A model generated the notes under the pieces. It had not been told where the DNA came from. It did no database searches and saw only the letters and a program-made list of their open reading frames with translations. 64,000 nt of DNA from NCBI RefSeq assembly GCF_026626635.1, contig NZ_JAPNKA010000001.1, forward strand, positions 9,532,501 to 9,596,500. Reading direction: 5' to 3'. The stretch comes from Archangium lansingense. GTDB lineage: Bacteria > Myxococcota > Myxococcia > Myxococcales > Myxococcaceae. A program made the position numbers and the translations under genes. Every line of letters starts with the position of its first letter. Positions within the stretch are counted from its first letter, which is position 1. Positions 51,000 to 58,639 of this stretch are shown piece after piece.

Positions 51000-52436
51000 T
51001 CACTTCCGGAAGACGGGAAGCCCCTTGCTGATGCGGTAAAAGAGCTCGCCCTTATCGAGCCGGGCTCCCTCCTCCTCGTCCTCGTCCTTCTTGAACACCT
51101 CATCGACGAACAGCTCGCGCAGTCGCTCGGACACCCCCTCGCCGTAGCCCTGGGAATACGTGTCCAAGTCGAAGTGGAGTTCCGCCTCGACGGCAGCGCT
51201 GGTGGCGTGGTCATCCTCGATGACGACCCGGGCCTTGATGGTGCCCGCGCTCAGGATGTGGTCGTTGTAATAGCCGAGCACCACGTCGCGGGCCTCGATA
51301 TCCCCCCCGACGGTGAACTCGCCGTCCGTGTTGAGCGCGTGGCACTTCACGTTGCCCAGGACGTTGACGAGCGAGTCGTTGGCATTGTCACTCACCACGC
51401 CGTGGACGATGACGTTCCCCGTCACCGCGAACGGCCGGTAGATGGAGAGGTCACCATCCACCTCCAGGTCGCCATGGTGAAAGAAAGCGCGCTTCAGGGT
51501 CAGGGGGCCCTTCAAGTGCGCCTTCCTCGGCGCCACCCCGAGCGACTCCCGCAGGGCCTCGAGCTTGGCCAGGGACTGTTCCGGATCCCCGTAGCTGTGC
51601 AACCCCGTGGCGACTTCCTGGGCCGAGTTGACCTCGTGTTTGAACGAGAGCTTCTTGCCCTTCAGCGCGGCGCTCAGGGCGGTGCCGTCAACGGGAAAGG
51701 GAGCGAAGGGGTCGTCGCTCCGCTGATAGGGGATGCTCGACTTCCCGCCCGCCGCCTCCAGCGCGCCGACAGCAGCCTTGAACGCGGCCTGGCGTTTGTT
51801 CGCCGCGACCCAGGGCTCCGCCTGCGTGCGCAACGCCACACCCAGCGGCGTGCGTCCGAGCCCGTCGAGCGCATTCACCTCGGCGCCGCGCTCGAGCAAC
51901 ACCTGGATGACGGGGGCGGCCCCTCGAGCCGCCGCGCGATGGAGTGGAGTCTGGTCAGTGTCATCCCTCGCGTCGATGGCCGCGCCCGCGTCGAGCACTT
52001 CCCGGTAGAGCGCCTCACCCGCGGAGGTGAACGCACCGCCGCGCCCGTCCTTCACGTCCGAGGGCACCTGTCCTCCCGCGTCCCGCAGCACGCGCACGAT
52101 TTCCAGGGCCCGTTCCTCGTTGGCCTTGTTGTCATCGTACGGAACCACCCGCAGCACGGGGGTCTGCAGGTGGTTGTCGCGCGCATTCACATCCGCCCCC
52201 GCCTCGATGAGCGCACGTACCACGTCGACGTCGGGCAGCGGCTCCCCCGTCGTGTAGGGCGCCTGCACGGCGAGGTGCAGGGGCGTCATGCCGTTCTTGT
52301 TGCGCGCATTCACGTCCGCGCCCTCGGCCACCAGCTTCTTCACGGTCGCCGCGTTGAGCTCCTCGCGCCAACGGCGCTTGTTCTCGCAGAGCGAGAGCAG
52401 GGCCTGGGTCGTGTCTCCATTCGATGTCACCGACAT
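51000..52436 (-). CDS. Ankyrin-repeat protein fused to a polymer-forming beta-helix-like domain
   Basis: A 478-residue soluble protein. Residues about 25-235 are four to five ankyrin repeats (GADVNARNKNGMTPLHLAV, GADVNARDNHLQTPVLRVV, GAAIDARDDTDQTPLHRAAA, GAEVNALDGLGRTPLGVAL). Residues about 300-440 are strand-rich with a six-residue periodicity (GPLTLKRAFFHHGDLEVDGDLSIYRP, GNVIVHGVVSD, GEFTVGGDIEARDVVLG), like a bactofilin/pectate-lyase beta-helix. Ankyrins bind partners and the helix could polymerise, so a scaffold role is inferred. No signal peptide. Confidence 0.7.
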   Translation of the reverse strand: MSVTSNGDTTQALLSLCENKRRWREELNAATVKKLVAEGADVNARNKNGMTPLHLAVQAPYTTGEPLPDVDVVRALIEAGADVNARDNHLQTPVLRVVPYDDNKANEERALEIVRVLRDAGGQVPSDVKDGRGGAFTSAGEALYREVLDAGAAIDARDDTDQTPLHRAAARGAAPVIQVLLERGAEVNALDGLGRTPLGVALRTQAEPWVAANKRQAAFKAAVGALEAAGGKSSIPYQRSDDPFAPFPVDGTALSAALKGKKLSFKHEVNSAQEVATGLHSYGDPEQSLAKLEALRESLGVAPRKAHLKGPLTLKRAFFHHGDLEVDGDLSIYRPFAVTGNVIVHGVVSDNANDSLVNVLGNVKCHALNTDGEFTVGGDIEARDVVLGYYNDHILSAGTIKARVVIEDDHATSAAVEAELHFDLDTYSQGYGEGVSERLRELFVDEVFKKDEDEEEGARLDKGELFYRISKGLPVFRK

Positions 52437-52516
52437 TCTTGTCCTCGGAGCTGCTCCGTGCTGATCCGCCCTACCCTTCGACGCCGGAAGCCCGGTGTGC
52501 GAGCGTAGGGCCCGAC

Positions 52517-53197
52517 ATGCGTTTTCTCACTGTACCCTGGACTCGCGGCCTCGCCGTGCTCGGAGTGTTTGGCGTCGCCGCCTTCCTCGCTGGCCTCCAT
52601 TTGGAACTCCCCTGGCTACGGCTCTCGAGCAAGGCCGTGCCGCTGCTCTGCCTCGCCGTGTGGCTGTGGCCTCCGCGCGAGCGCTACGCCCAGTGGATCG
52701 CCGCCGGCCTCGCCCTCTCCCTGGTGGGTGACATGGTGCTGGAGGCTGACGAGCAACTGTTCCTGCCCGCCCTGGGCGCGTTCCTGCTGGCCCATGTGGC
52801 CTATGTCGCCGCGTACCTGACGGTCTCGCGCACGCCGCGCTGGGGCGTGGGCGCGCTCTTCTTCCTCTTTGGCGTGGGCATCTGGTTGTTCCTCCGGCCT
52901 GGACTGGGAGGCCTGGCCGCACCCGTGGGCGCCTACATCGCCGTCATCTGCACGATGATGTGGCGCTCGGCCGCCCTGATGAGCACGGAAGGGCTCGCCC
53001 GGCGCGAACAGTGGGCCGCACTGATAGGGGCCCTGTGCTTCGGCCTGAGTGACACGCTGCTCGCCTTCCGGCTCTTCGTGTCCCCCGTCGCGGGATTGAG
53101 CTACGCCATCATCCTGCTGTACTGGGCTGGCCAGCTCGGCATCACTCTCTCGGCCGTCCCTGCTCGGACTCAGGCACAGGAGTTGACCCACGCCTGA
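52517..53197 (+). CDS. YhhN family membrane protein (lysoplasmalogenase-like)
   Basis: A 226-residue, eight-helix membrane protein. YhhN family signature: LCLAVWLWPPRERY, GLALSLVGDMVLE, FLLAHVAYVAAYL, ALIGALCFGLSDTLLAFRLF, and the terminal ILLYWAGQLGI. The paired Asp residues in SLVGDM and LSDTLL are the likely active-site acids of lysoplasmalogenase (TMEM86-type). ATG at 52517 follows AGGG. It is convergent with the EEP gene. Confidence 0.9.
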   Translation: MRFLTVPWTRGLAVLGVFGVAAFLAGLHLELPWLRLSSKAVPLLCLAVWLWPPRERYAQWIAAGLALSLVGDMVLEADEQLFLPALGAFLLAHVAYVAAYLTVSRTPRWGVGALFFLFGVGIWLFLRPGLGGLAAPVGAYIAVICTMMWRSAALMSTEGLARREQWAALIGALCFGLSDTLLAFRLFVSPVAGLSYAIILLYWAGQLGITLSAVPARTQAQELTHA

Positions 53198-53205
53198 GCA
53201 ATGCT

Positions 53206-53226
53206 CCCTCTCCCGAGGGGAGAGGG
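53206..53226. terminator. Perfect 9-bp hairpin, likely bidirectional terminator
   Basis: CCCTCTCCC-GAG-GGGAGAGGG between two convergent stops (53197 and 53265) makes a perfect 9-bp stem with a three-base loop. No U-run follows, so it may act with Rho, or be a dispersed palindromic element of this genome. Confidence 0.6.
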
Positions 53227-53264
53227 GAAATTGGGGCCCCCTTCACGGGCTCTCCTGAAAGGGA

Positions 53265-54416
53265 TTAACAGCCGGGCTTCACCCGGATCCACCGGCCGTA
53301 GTGATCAGAGTGGGTATAGAAGGGCCACTTGCGCACGCCGGTCGTCGTCTTCCACGCAGGAGCCCAGCCGCTGTAGGAGATCTCGGCGGGCGAGCAACCC
53401 CCGAAGGCCCCGGGCTGGCCCAGCAGCAGGGTGTCGTAGTCCGCCTTCTCCCCCGAGGCCATGCCATTGGGGCCTGTGTCCACGGCACCGCCGACCCAGT
53501 TGGACTGGAAACCGGGGGTCTCGTAGCTGCCCAGCACGGCACTCATCAGGGAATAGTCGTACGGCTCATAGAAAGACGTCTGGGCCGCGGCCTGAACGAG
53601 GAGCTGATAGCCCCGCGAATAGCTGTTGTTGCTGGCGAAGTCGGCGTTGAAGTCCCCCCCGAAGAGGATGAGCGAGGGCGGATAGCTCACCTTGTTGGCG
53701 TTCACCTGGTTGCGGATATAGGCCAACGACTGCTTCATATTGGAGGTGCGCGAGGCGTCCGAGGCGGCGTCTCCCTCCAGGTGCCCCTTGTTCCCGTAGG
53801 TGAAGTGCGTATCAAAGACATAATAATACTTGCCCCCCTTGGCGAAGATGGCGCCCCAGACCCCCTTCTCCTTGTGCACATCCGTCCCGTTCACGTCTGT
53901 GAAGGGCTGGAGGGTGAACTCCCTCACCAGCGTGGTGCCGCTCTTGTAGAAGATCATCAAGCCGCTGCAGTCGTTCTCAATCCCACCCCAGGTGTCATCA
54001 CAGTAATAGCCGCTGGGCGTGAGGGTGCTGAACCCGCGCGAGGCCATGTTCTGCTTGGGACCGTCCTCGATGATGTCGTCATAATCCCAGGCCTCCTGGT
54101 ACAGGACGACGTCCGCGCACTTCGTCACCTTCCCCAGGCTCTGCTCCATCTCGTCTCCGAAGTCGTAGACGAAGGGCACGTTGTGGAAGATGTTGTAGGA
54201 CGCCACCGAAAAGTAACCCGTGTCGCTGCACGTCTCGTTGAGCTGCCAGCCGGGCGTGAGGGACGGATTGAAGTACTCGTCCTCGGCCACCTCGTTGTAC
54301 CAGGCGGTGGGGTTGTTCGAATAATAGGCGTCATACGCCCATACCTGGCTTCCGAGCATCAACGCCACCACCGCGGGCAGCATGCGGTGACTTCCCTGGT
54401 TCTTGCGAGTCTTCAT
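53265..54416 (-). CDS. Secreted sphingomyelinase-like endonuclease/exonuclease/phosphatase (EEP) protein
   Basis: A 383-residue exported protein with signal MKTRKNQGSHRMLPAVVALMLGSQVWA. EEP metal and catalytic motifs: VASYNIFHNVP (Asn), ADVVLYQEAWDY (metal Glu), FDTHFTYGN (His), LILFGGDFNADF (Asp/Asn) and THSDHYGRW (the final Asp-His pair). The order matches bacterial sphingomyelinase C and DNase I. Several Cys suggest disulfides, so it works outside the cytoplasm. ATG at 54416 has GGGGAA upstream. Translated 33 nt after a lipase-foldase-like protein in the same direction, as secreted lipases are with LifO. It may cleave phospholipid head groups of prey; specificity unproven. Confidence 0.85.
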   Translation of the reverse strand: MKTRKNQGSHRMLPAVVALMLGSQVWAYDAYYSNNPTAWYNEVAEDEYFNPSLTPGWQLNETCSDTGYFSVASYNIFHNVPFVYDFGDEMEQSLGKVTKCADVVLYQEAWDYDDIIEDGPKQNMASRGFSTLTPSGYYCDDTWGGIENDCSGLMIFYKSGTTLVREFTLQPFTDVNGTDVHKEKGVWGAIFAKGGKYYYVFDTHFTYGNKGHLEGDAASDASRTSNMKQSLAYIRNQVNANKVSYPPSLILFGGDFNADFASNNSYSRGYQLLVQAAAQTSFYEPYDYSLMSAVLGSYETPGFQSNWVGGAVDTGPNGMASGEKADYDTLLLGQPGAFGGCSPAEISYSGWAPAWKTTTGVRKWPFYTHSDHYGRWIRVKPGC

Positions 54417-54449
54417 GGGCTGGCTTCCCCTGTGCAACCGCGGTCGGTC

Positions 54450-55541
54450 CTACTGCAGGTTGTATTTCTCAAAGAGCTGTTGGTCGATCTCGGGCATCCG
54501 CTCACGCAGTTGCTCCGGCGTGAGGCCCGCGCGGGTCAATTGTTCCAGGAGCCGATCGCGCTCCTGGTTGAAGGCCCGCAGCCGCTCGCCCCGGTCCTGC
54601 TGCTCCAGCTGGTGTTCGAGGTAGAGCCGCGTGGTCTCGGAGCCAGCGTACTTCTCCAGGATGGCTTGTTGTTGCGCGAGCCCGAGGGCCCCCGCCGTCT
54701 CGTGGAGCCGCAAGGCGTTCTTCGCCAGCTCCAGCGGCTCCACCACCGAGGCGAGCTCGACGCCGTACTCCTGCCCAATGCGCTGGAGCACGTTCTCGTA
54801 GGTGGCCATCCGCTGCTCGGGCGACGGCCGTGGATCGTTGACAAGCTCGTCCACCTGGAAGGGCAGACGCACCAGCTCGTCGGAAAGCCCGAAGAGCTTC
54901 CGCTCGACGCCCGGGCCCACCAGGTCCCGACGCTCCTGCCGGAAGCGCTCGTAGGCCGCGAGGAACGTCTCACCACGCGAGGCGGACGGCTCTGCGAGGA
55001 CATGCCGTGCCGCGGCCTCGTCCACCCGCGCCAAGGACTCCCAGAACCGCGCCTGGGAAGTCCCTTCGGGCAGGGAGTGCCGCTCCTGGAGCAGCGAGAA
55101 GAGCAGATCCCTGCAGAATCCCTCGGCATCGGGTCCCGTGAGACCGAGCTGCTCCCGATGGGCGGAGAGTTCCTCCGCATGACGCCGCACGAGTCCGCAA
55201 CGTCGCTCGAGGAGGCCCTTGAGGATGCGGCCCGGCGCCAGGGCGAAGTCCCCCTGCGACGAGGCACGCTCATAGCTCCGGCCCAGCGAGGCCCGGACCT
55301 TCGCCACCAGCATCCGCAGCTCGAGCTCCCGCGAATCGAGGTTCGCGGACGCGGCCGGCGCACTCCAGGCAGGCTGTGCCGGGCGCCGGGTCCCGGCCAG
55401 AGAGGACGCACGGTCACCGGACCCACCGGGGGTGGACGGGGGTTGAGCGACCGCCACGGAGTCGGAGAGGGACCACCAGAGCACAAACCCCAGGAGCACC
55501 GCCCCCAGCAGGACTCCCAGAACCCTCATGTCCATCCGCAT
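54450..55541 (-). CDS. Membrane-anchored lipase-foldase (LifO)-like protein
   Basis: A 363-residue protein: a short N-terminal cytoplasmic tail, a transmembrane helix at about 5-24 (VLGVLLGAVLLGFVLWW), an Ala/Pro-rich linker to about 75, then an all-helical domain. The helical part has the LifO-type pattern: FGLSDELVRLPFQVDELVNDP, ILEKYAGSETTRLYLEHQ, RAFNQERDRLLEQLTRAGLTPEQL. LifO proteins are inner-membrane steric chaperones of secreted lipases and sit upstream or downstream of the lipase gene. The next gene, 33 nt later, is a secreted sphingomyelinase-like enzyme, which is not a lipase fold. ATG at 55541 has AGAGG upstream. LifO assignment is moderate, as the conserved SLxGT motif is not obvious. 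Confidence 0.55.
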   Translation of the reverse strand: MRMDMRVLGVLLGAVLLGFVLWWSLSDSVAVAQPPSTPGGSGDRASSLAGTRRPAQPAWSAPAASANLDSRELELRMLVAKVRASLGRSYERASSQGDFALAPGRILKGLLERRCGLVRRHAEELSAHREQLGLTGPDAEGFCRDLLFSLLQERHSLPEGTSQARFWESLARVDEAAARHVLAEPSASRGETFLAAYERFRQERRDLVGPGVERKLFGLSDELVRLPFQVDELVNDPRPSPEQRMATYENVLQRIGQEYGVELASVVEPLELAKNALRLHETAGALGLAQQQAILEKYAGSETTRLYLEHQLEQQDRGERLRAFNQERDRLLEQLTRAGLTPEQLRERMPEIDQQLFEKYNLQ

Positions 55542-55815
55542 GGGAGTACCTCTTGCTCGAGGCCGGAAGGACTCGCGCGTCAACGGCTCGGATGTCGATT
55601 GCCGCACCACAACGGCTTAAACTGAATACCGTGTAATTCCATCAGAAGCAACACACTTCGATGGGGGCACACCAAGGGCGGCGGACGAGTACGGACCGGG
55701 CCATCTCCCCAGCAATGCCTGTCACCACGATGTGACCGGAATTGACGAGAGTGAATTCCCTGGCATTCCCACACATCGATTGCGATGTGCAGCGGGCCGT
55801 GAAGTCTCGCGGCGC

Positions 55816-57363
55816 TCAGGGAGCGGTGACGGACGAGAGGTAGCGCTCCACCGCGTCCGCGGACAGGTGGGGCGTGACGAGCCCGATGTAGCCATCGGGA
55901 CGAACCAACACGAGCGCGTCGCCCGCGAGCGCATATCCCGTGCGCGCGTGCCCGTGCGTGTCGATGAGGACGTGCTCTCCGGAAGACTCGCCCGGTCGGG
56001 CCACGCGCAGCGCGCGCACTCGGGAACCATGGCGGGCGTTGATCCGGGCGACCGTGTCCGCGGTGGCGACGCCGAACGCCAGCAGCGTGAAGTGGGGGCC
56101 GCGAAACACGTCGAACAGACGAACGGGCTCGCCGCTGGCCGTGTGGCAGGGAGCGTCCGGAGCCCGGTCTCCCGCCTGGACGTCACCGGCGGCCTCGCGC
56201 TCGTCACGGGCAAGCGGACCGCCCCGGTAGTTCAATCCGAGCTGTTCTGTCTCGGCGCCCCGCTGCGCCCCGTTGCGCTGTCCCAGCAGGTTCTTCTGGT
56301 ACAGCCGCGTGCTCAGGCCGAGCACCTCCGCGGCGACGGGCAGGCGCTCCTGCTCGTACGTGTCCAACAGGGTGGCGGGAGCTCCCTCGCACACCGCGCC
56401 CAGCTTCCAGCCCAGGTTGTACGCGTCCTGGATGCCCGTGTTCAGCCCCTGTCCTCCCGCGGGCGTGTGTACGTGCGCGGCGTCTCCGGCCAGCAACACC
56501 CGGCCCACGCGATAGCGATCCACCATGCGGATGTTGACCCGGTAGAGCGACGCCCAGCGCAGCCCGTGCAGCCGCAGGTCCGCTCGGCCGGACCTCTCGT
56601 TGAACAGCCGCTGGAAGTCCTCCAGGGCCAGGCCGGGCTCCTCGTCGGGGGCGAGCGGCACCATGAGCTGGAAGAGGTCCGTGCCAGCCAGCGGGCACAG
56701 CCCCGCCTTCAGCGCGCGCGTCTCGAGGTTGGACCAGACATGCCAATAGTCCCGGTCCAGTCCATCGACATGGAGGTCTCCAATCAGCATGCGGTCCGTC
56801 TCGTGGGTCTCTCCCTCGAAGCCGACGCCGAGCTGCTTGCGCACGTGACTGCGGCCTCCATCGGCGCCCACGAGGTAGCGCGCGCGCACGCGCTCGGGGG
56901 CTCCTCCCACGTGCACCAGGGTGGCGTTCACACCGTCCGCGTCCTGCTCGAAGTGCACCAGCTCCGTGGCCAACTCCACGTGGCCTCCGAGCGTCGCGAG
57001 CCGGGCGCGCAACACTTCTTCGGTGCGCCACTGCGGCACCATCAGCGGGACCGGATAGGGCACATCCGGCGTGGGCTCGCGCGGCTCATGCATCCGCCCC
57101 TCCCACACCACCCGCTCCCCCGCGTAGGCGCGCAGCGGCGGATAGGGGGCGCCCACGGCCCGTATCGCGTCGAGCACTCCCAGGTCGTCGAGCACCTCGA
57201 GGCTCCGGGGCTGCAGGCCCTTGCCCCGCGAGCCGGAGAAAAACTCCGGCGCCTTGTCGATGACGCGGCAGGCCACCCCTCGCCGCCGCAGGTCAACCGC
57301 CAACGTGAGCCCCGTTGGGCCCGCTCCCACGATGAGGACCGCGATCGTCTCTTGCTGGTTCAT
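55816..57363 (-). CDS. FAD-dependent aromatic monooxygenase
   Basis: A 515-residue class A flavoprotein monooxygenase. VLIVGAGPTGLTLAVDLRRRGV (GxGxxG), YLVGADGGRSHVRKQLG (DG motif), and RVLLAGDAAHVHTPAGGQGLNTGIQDAYNLGWKL (GD motif) are complete. The last about 130 residues form the thioredoxin-like C-terminal domain of the phenol hydroxylase/MhpA/RdmE group. ATG at 57363 has GGAGA 7 nt upstream. Divergent from a TetR repressor over a two-palindrome operator, as in tetX-like and polyketide tailoring genes. The substrate is presumably an aromatic compound or antibiotic, unproven. Confidence 0.9.
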   Translation of the reverse strand: MNQQETIAVLIVGAGPTGLTLAVDLRRRGVACRVIDKAPEFFSGSRGKGLQPRSLEVLDDLGVLDAIRAVGAPYPPLRAYAGERVVWEGRMHEPREPTPDVPYPVPLMVPQWRTEEVLRARLATLGGHVELATELVHFEQDADGVNATLVHVGGAPERVRARYLVGADGGRSHVRKQLGVGFEGETHETDRMLIGDLHVDGLDRDYWHVWSNLETRALKAGLCPLAGTDLFQLMVPLAPDEEPGLALEDFQRLFNERSGRADLRLHGLRWASLYRVNIRMVDRYRVGRVLLAGDAAHVHTPAGGQGLNTGIQDAYNLGWKLGAVCEGAPATLLDTYEQERLPVAAEVLGLSTRLYQKNLLGQRNGAQRGAETEQLGLNYRGGPLARDEREAAGDVQAGDRAPDAPCHTASGEPVRLFDVFRGPHFTLLAFGVATADTVARINARHGSRVRALRVARPGESSGEHVLIDTHGHARTGYALAGDALVLVRPDGYIGLVTPHLSADAVERYLSSVTAP

Positions 57364-57372
57364 CCGCCGTCT

Positions 57373-57408
57373 CCTTAACGACGTTAAGGATGCATTTAAC
57401 GCCGTTAA
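57373..57408. promoter_or_regulatory. Tandem TetR operators between divergent genes
   Basis: Two palindromes: CCTTAACGACGTTAAGG (57373-57389) and TTAACGCCGTTAA (57396-57408). Both carry TTAACG-N-CGTTAA, centres 21 bp apart (two helix turns), so dimers would bind on the same face. They sit 9 bp from the monooxygenase start and 25 bp from the repressor start, able to block both promoters. Confidence 0.8.
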
Positions 57409-57433
57409 GCTGTCAAGCTCGTGAAGAGCGGAG

Positions 57434-58096
57434 GTGGTGAGCGAAGTGGCGACTCGACTGGACCGGGAGCGGGTGGTGGGCACGGCGCTGCGGGTGCTCA
57501 ACGAGGTGGGGCTGGAAGGGCTGACGCTGCGGCGGATCGCCAGCGAGCTGAACGTGCAGGCTCCGGCGCTCTACTGGCACTTCAAGAACAAGCAGGAGCT
57601 GCTCGACGAGATGGCCACCGCCATGCTGCGCGACCTGGTGAAGGCTGAGCGTCCGGCCGGGCAGGCGCGGGGGTGGCGGGAGTTGATGGCGGAGATAGCG
57701 CGAGGCCTGCGGCGGATGCTGCTGGGCTACCGGGACGGCGCGAAGGTGTTCAGCGGCACGCGGCTCACGGATCCCTCGTTGTACGCGTCCCTGGACGCGA
57801 TGCTGCGCCAGTTCGTGGAGGCCGGGTTCTCACTTCGCGACGCGGTGAGTGGCTACTCCACGGTCTACAACTACACGGTGGGGTTCACCATCGAGGAGCA
57901 GGCCGTATACCCCATGCCGGGCGAGCGCAAAGCGCAGTACGATCTGGCGCGGCGCGCCAAGCGGATGGAGGGACAGGGAGTGCCGCTCGCCCAGGCAATG
58001 GGTGAGGAGCTCTTCACGGGGTTCGACGACCGCTTCGAGCGCGGCCTGGAGCTCATCCTCAATGGAATCGAGCAGTCCCTCCCTCATAGGAGATGA
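57434..58096 (+). CDS. TetR-family repressor (TetR_C type)
   Basis: A 220-residue repressor. HTH: GLEGLTLRRIASELNVQAPALYWHFKNKQELLDEMA (Class with APALYWH signature). The C-terminal domain (RDGAKVFSGTRLTDP, YTVGFTIEEQAVYP) is of the TetR_C group that binds tetracycline-like or aromatic ligands. GTG at 57434 gives the longest frame; a GTG at 57446 with GGAGG upstream is equally possible. It controls the divergent monooxygenase and itself through the two palindromes. Confidence 0.9.
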   Translation: MVSEVATRLDRERVVGTALRVLNEVGLEGLTLRRIASELNVQAPALYWHFKNKQELLDEMATAMLRDLVKAERPAGQARGWRELMAEIARGLRRMLLGYRDGAKVFSGTRLTDPSLYASLDAMLRQFVEAGFSLRDAVSGYSTVYNYTVGFTIEEQAVYPMPGERKAQYDLARRAKRMEGQGVPLAQAMGEELFTGFDDRFERGLELILNGIEQSLPHRR

Positions 58097-58245
58097 GCTC
58101 GGCCTCGCGCCATCTGCCAACGCCTACCTGAAGCAGCTCCAAGCAGACACTGGAGCGCAATCCAAGAGGGACTCTAAACACAATCACAAACGTATCGCTC
58201 CTTCGTCAGCCCGTGTGAAACGGAGTACAACCAAGGAGCAGTCCC

Positions 58246-58362
58246 ATGAAGGTCAAAACGAATATCCGTGGTGGCTTGAGACCGGTGCAGCCAGTCGAAA
58301 TCGATTTCATCCCTTACATCCCGCCTCCCAGCATGGGTGGCGGATGCCGCGGCTATCCCTAG
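58246..58362 (+). CDS. 38-residue putative ribosomal peptide precursor
   Basis: A short gene of 38 codons, too small for the usual length cut-off. AAGGAG lies exactly 7 nt before the ATG. The peptide begins MKVKTNIRGGLRPVQP, an N-terminus like the KV(K/R)TN(V/I)(R/K)xG leaders I recall from small bacteriocin-like peptides. Its middle is VEIDFIPYI and the end PPPSMGGGCRGYP: three Pro, a Gly run and one Cys. Codon use is less GC-biased than neighbours. A perfect intrinsic terminator follows 37 nt after the stop, and a 590-residue unknown protein is next. It looks like a RiPP precursor or small secreted signal; no cleavage site is certain. Pairing with the next gene is inferred from position. 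Confidence 0.7.
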   Translation: MKVKTNIRGGLRPVQPVEIDFIPYIPPPSMGGGCRGYP

Positions 58363-58398
58363 CCGAGGTGGGAGAACACGCGTTTGATGTTTGATTCG

Positions 58399-58442
58399 AG
58401 TCGCCAGTGGATGGTGCCACTCGCTGGCGACTTTGTTTTCTT
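58399..58442 (+). terminator. Intrinsic terminator/attenuator after the small peptide gene
   Basis: AGTCGCCAG (58399-58407) pairs perfectly with CTGGCGACT (58424-58432), with an inner TGG/CCA extension, followed by TTGTTTTCTT. This is one of few U-tailed terminators in the window. It lies between the peptide gene and the 590-residue protein gene, so most transcripts would stop after the peptide, with some read-through, as in many RiPP operons. Confidence 0.85.
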
Positions 58443-58639
58443 GGTGTGCAGGGGGCGTCATCGCCAGGAAGGTCCCGGTGTATCCGGCGGGGGTAGCCCG
58501 CTCGTCCTCTCAGCAGGGCGTCCGGAAGCGCCGCGCATCACAAAGCCGCGTTCCCTGCTCAGTCTTGAGAAGAACCCTATCCGTCTGGAGCAGCCCCTCC
58601 GCGCCAGCACATCCCGGGCTTGCTCCCAGGAGCACGCCC

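Noticed and set aside
58136..58156. GCTCCA/TGGAGC inverted repeat after the TetR gene
   Set aside because: Six base pairs across nine bases with no U-tail; too weak to call as a terminator or operator.
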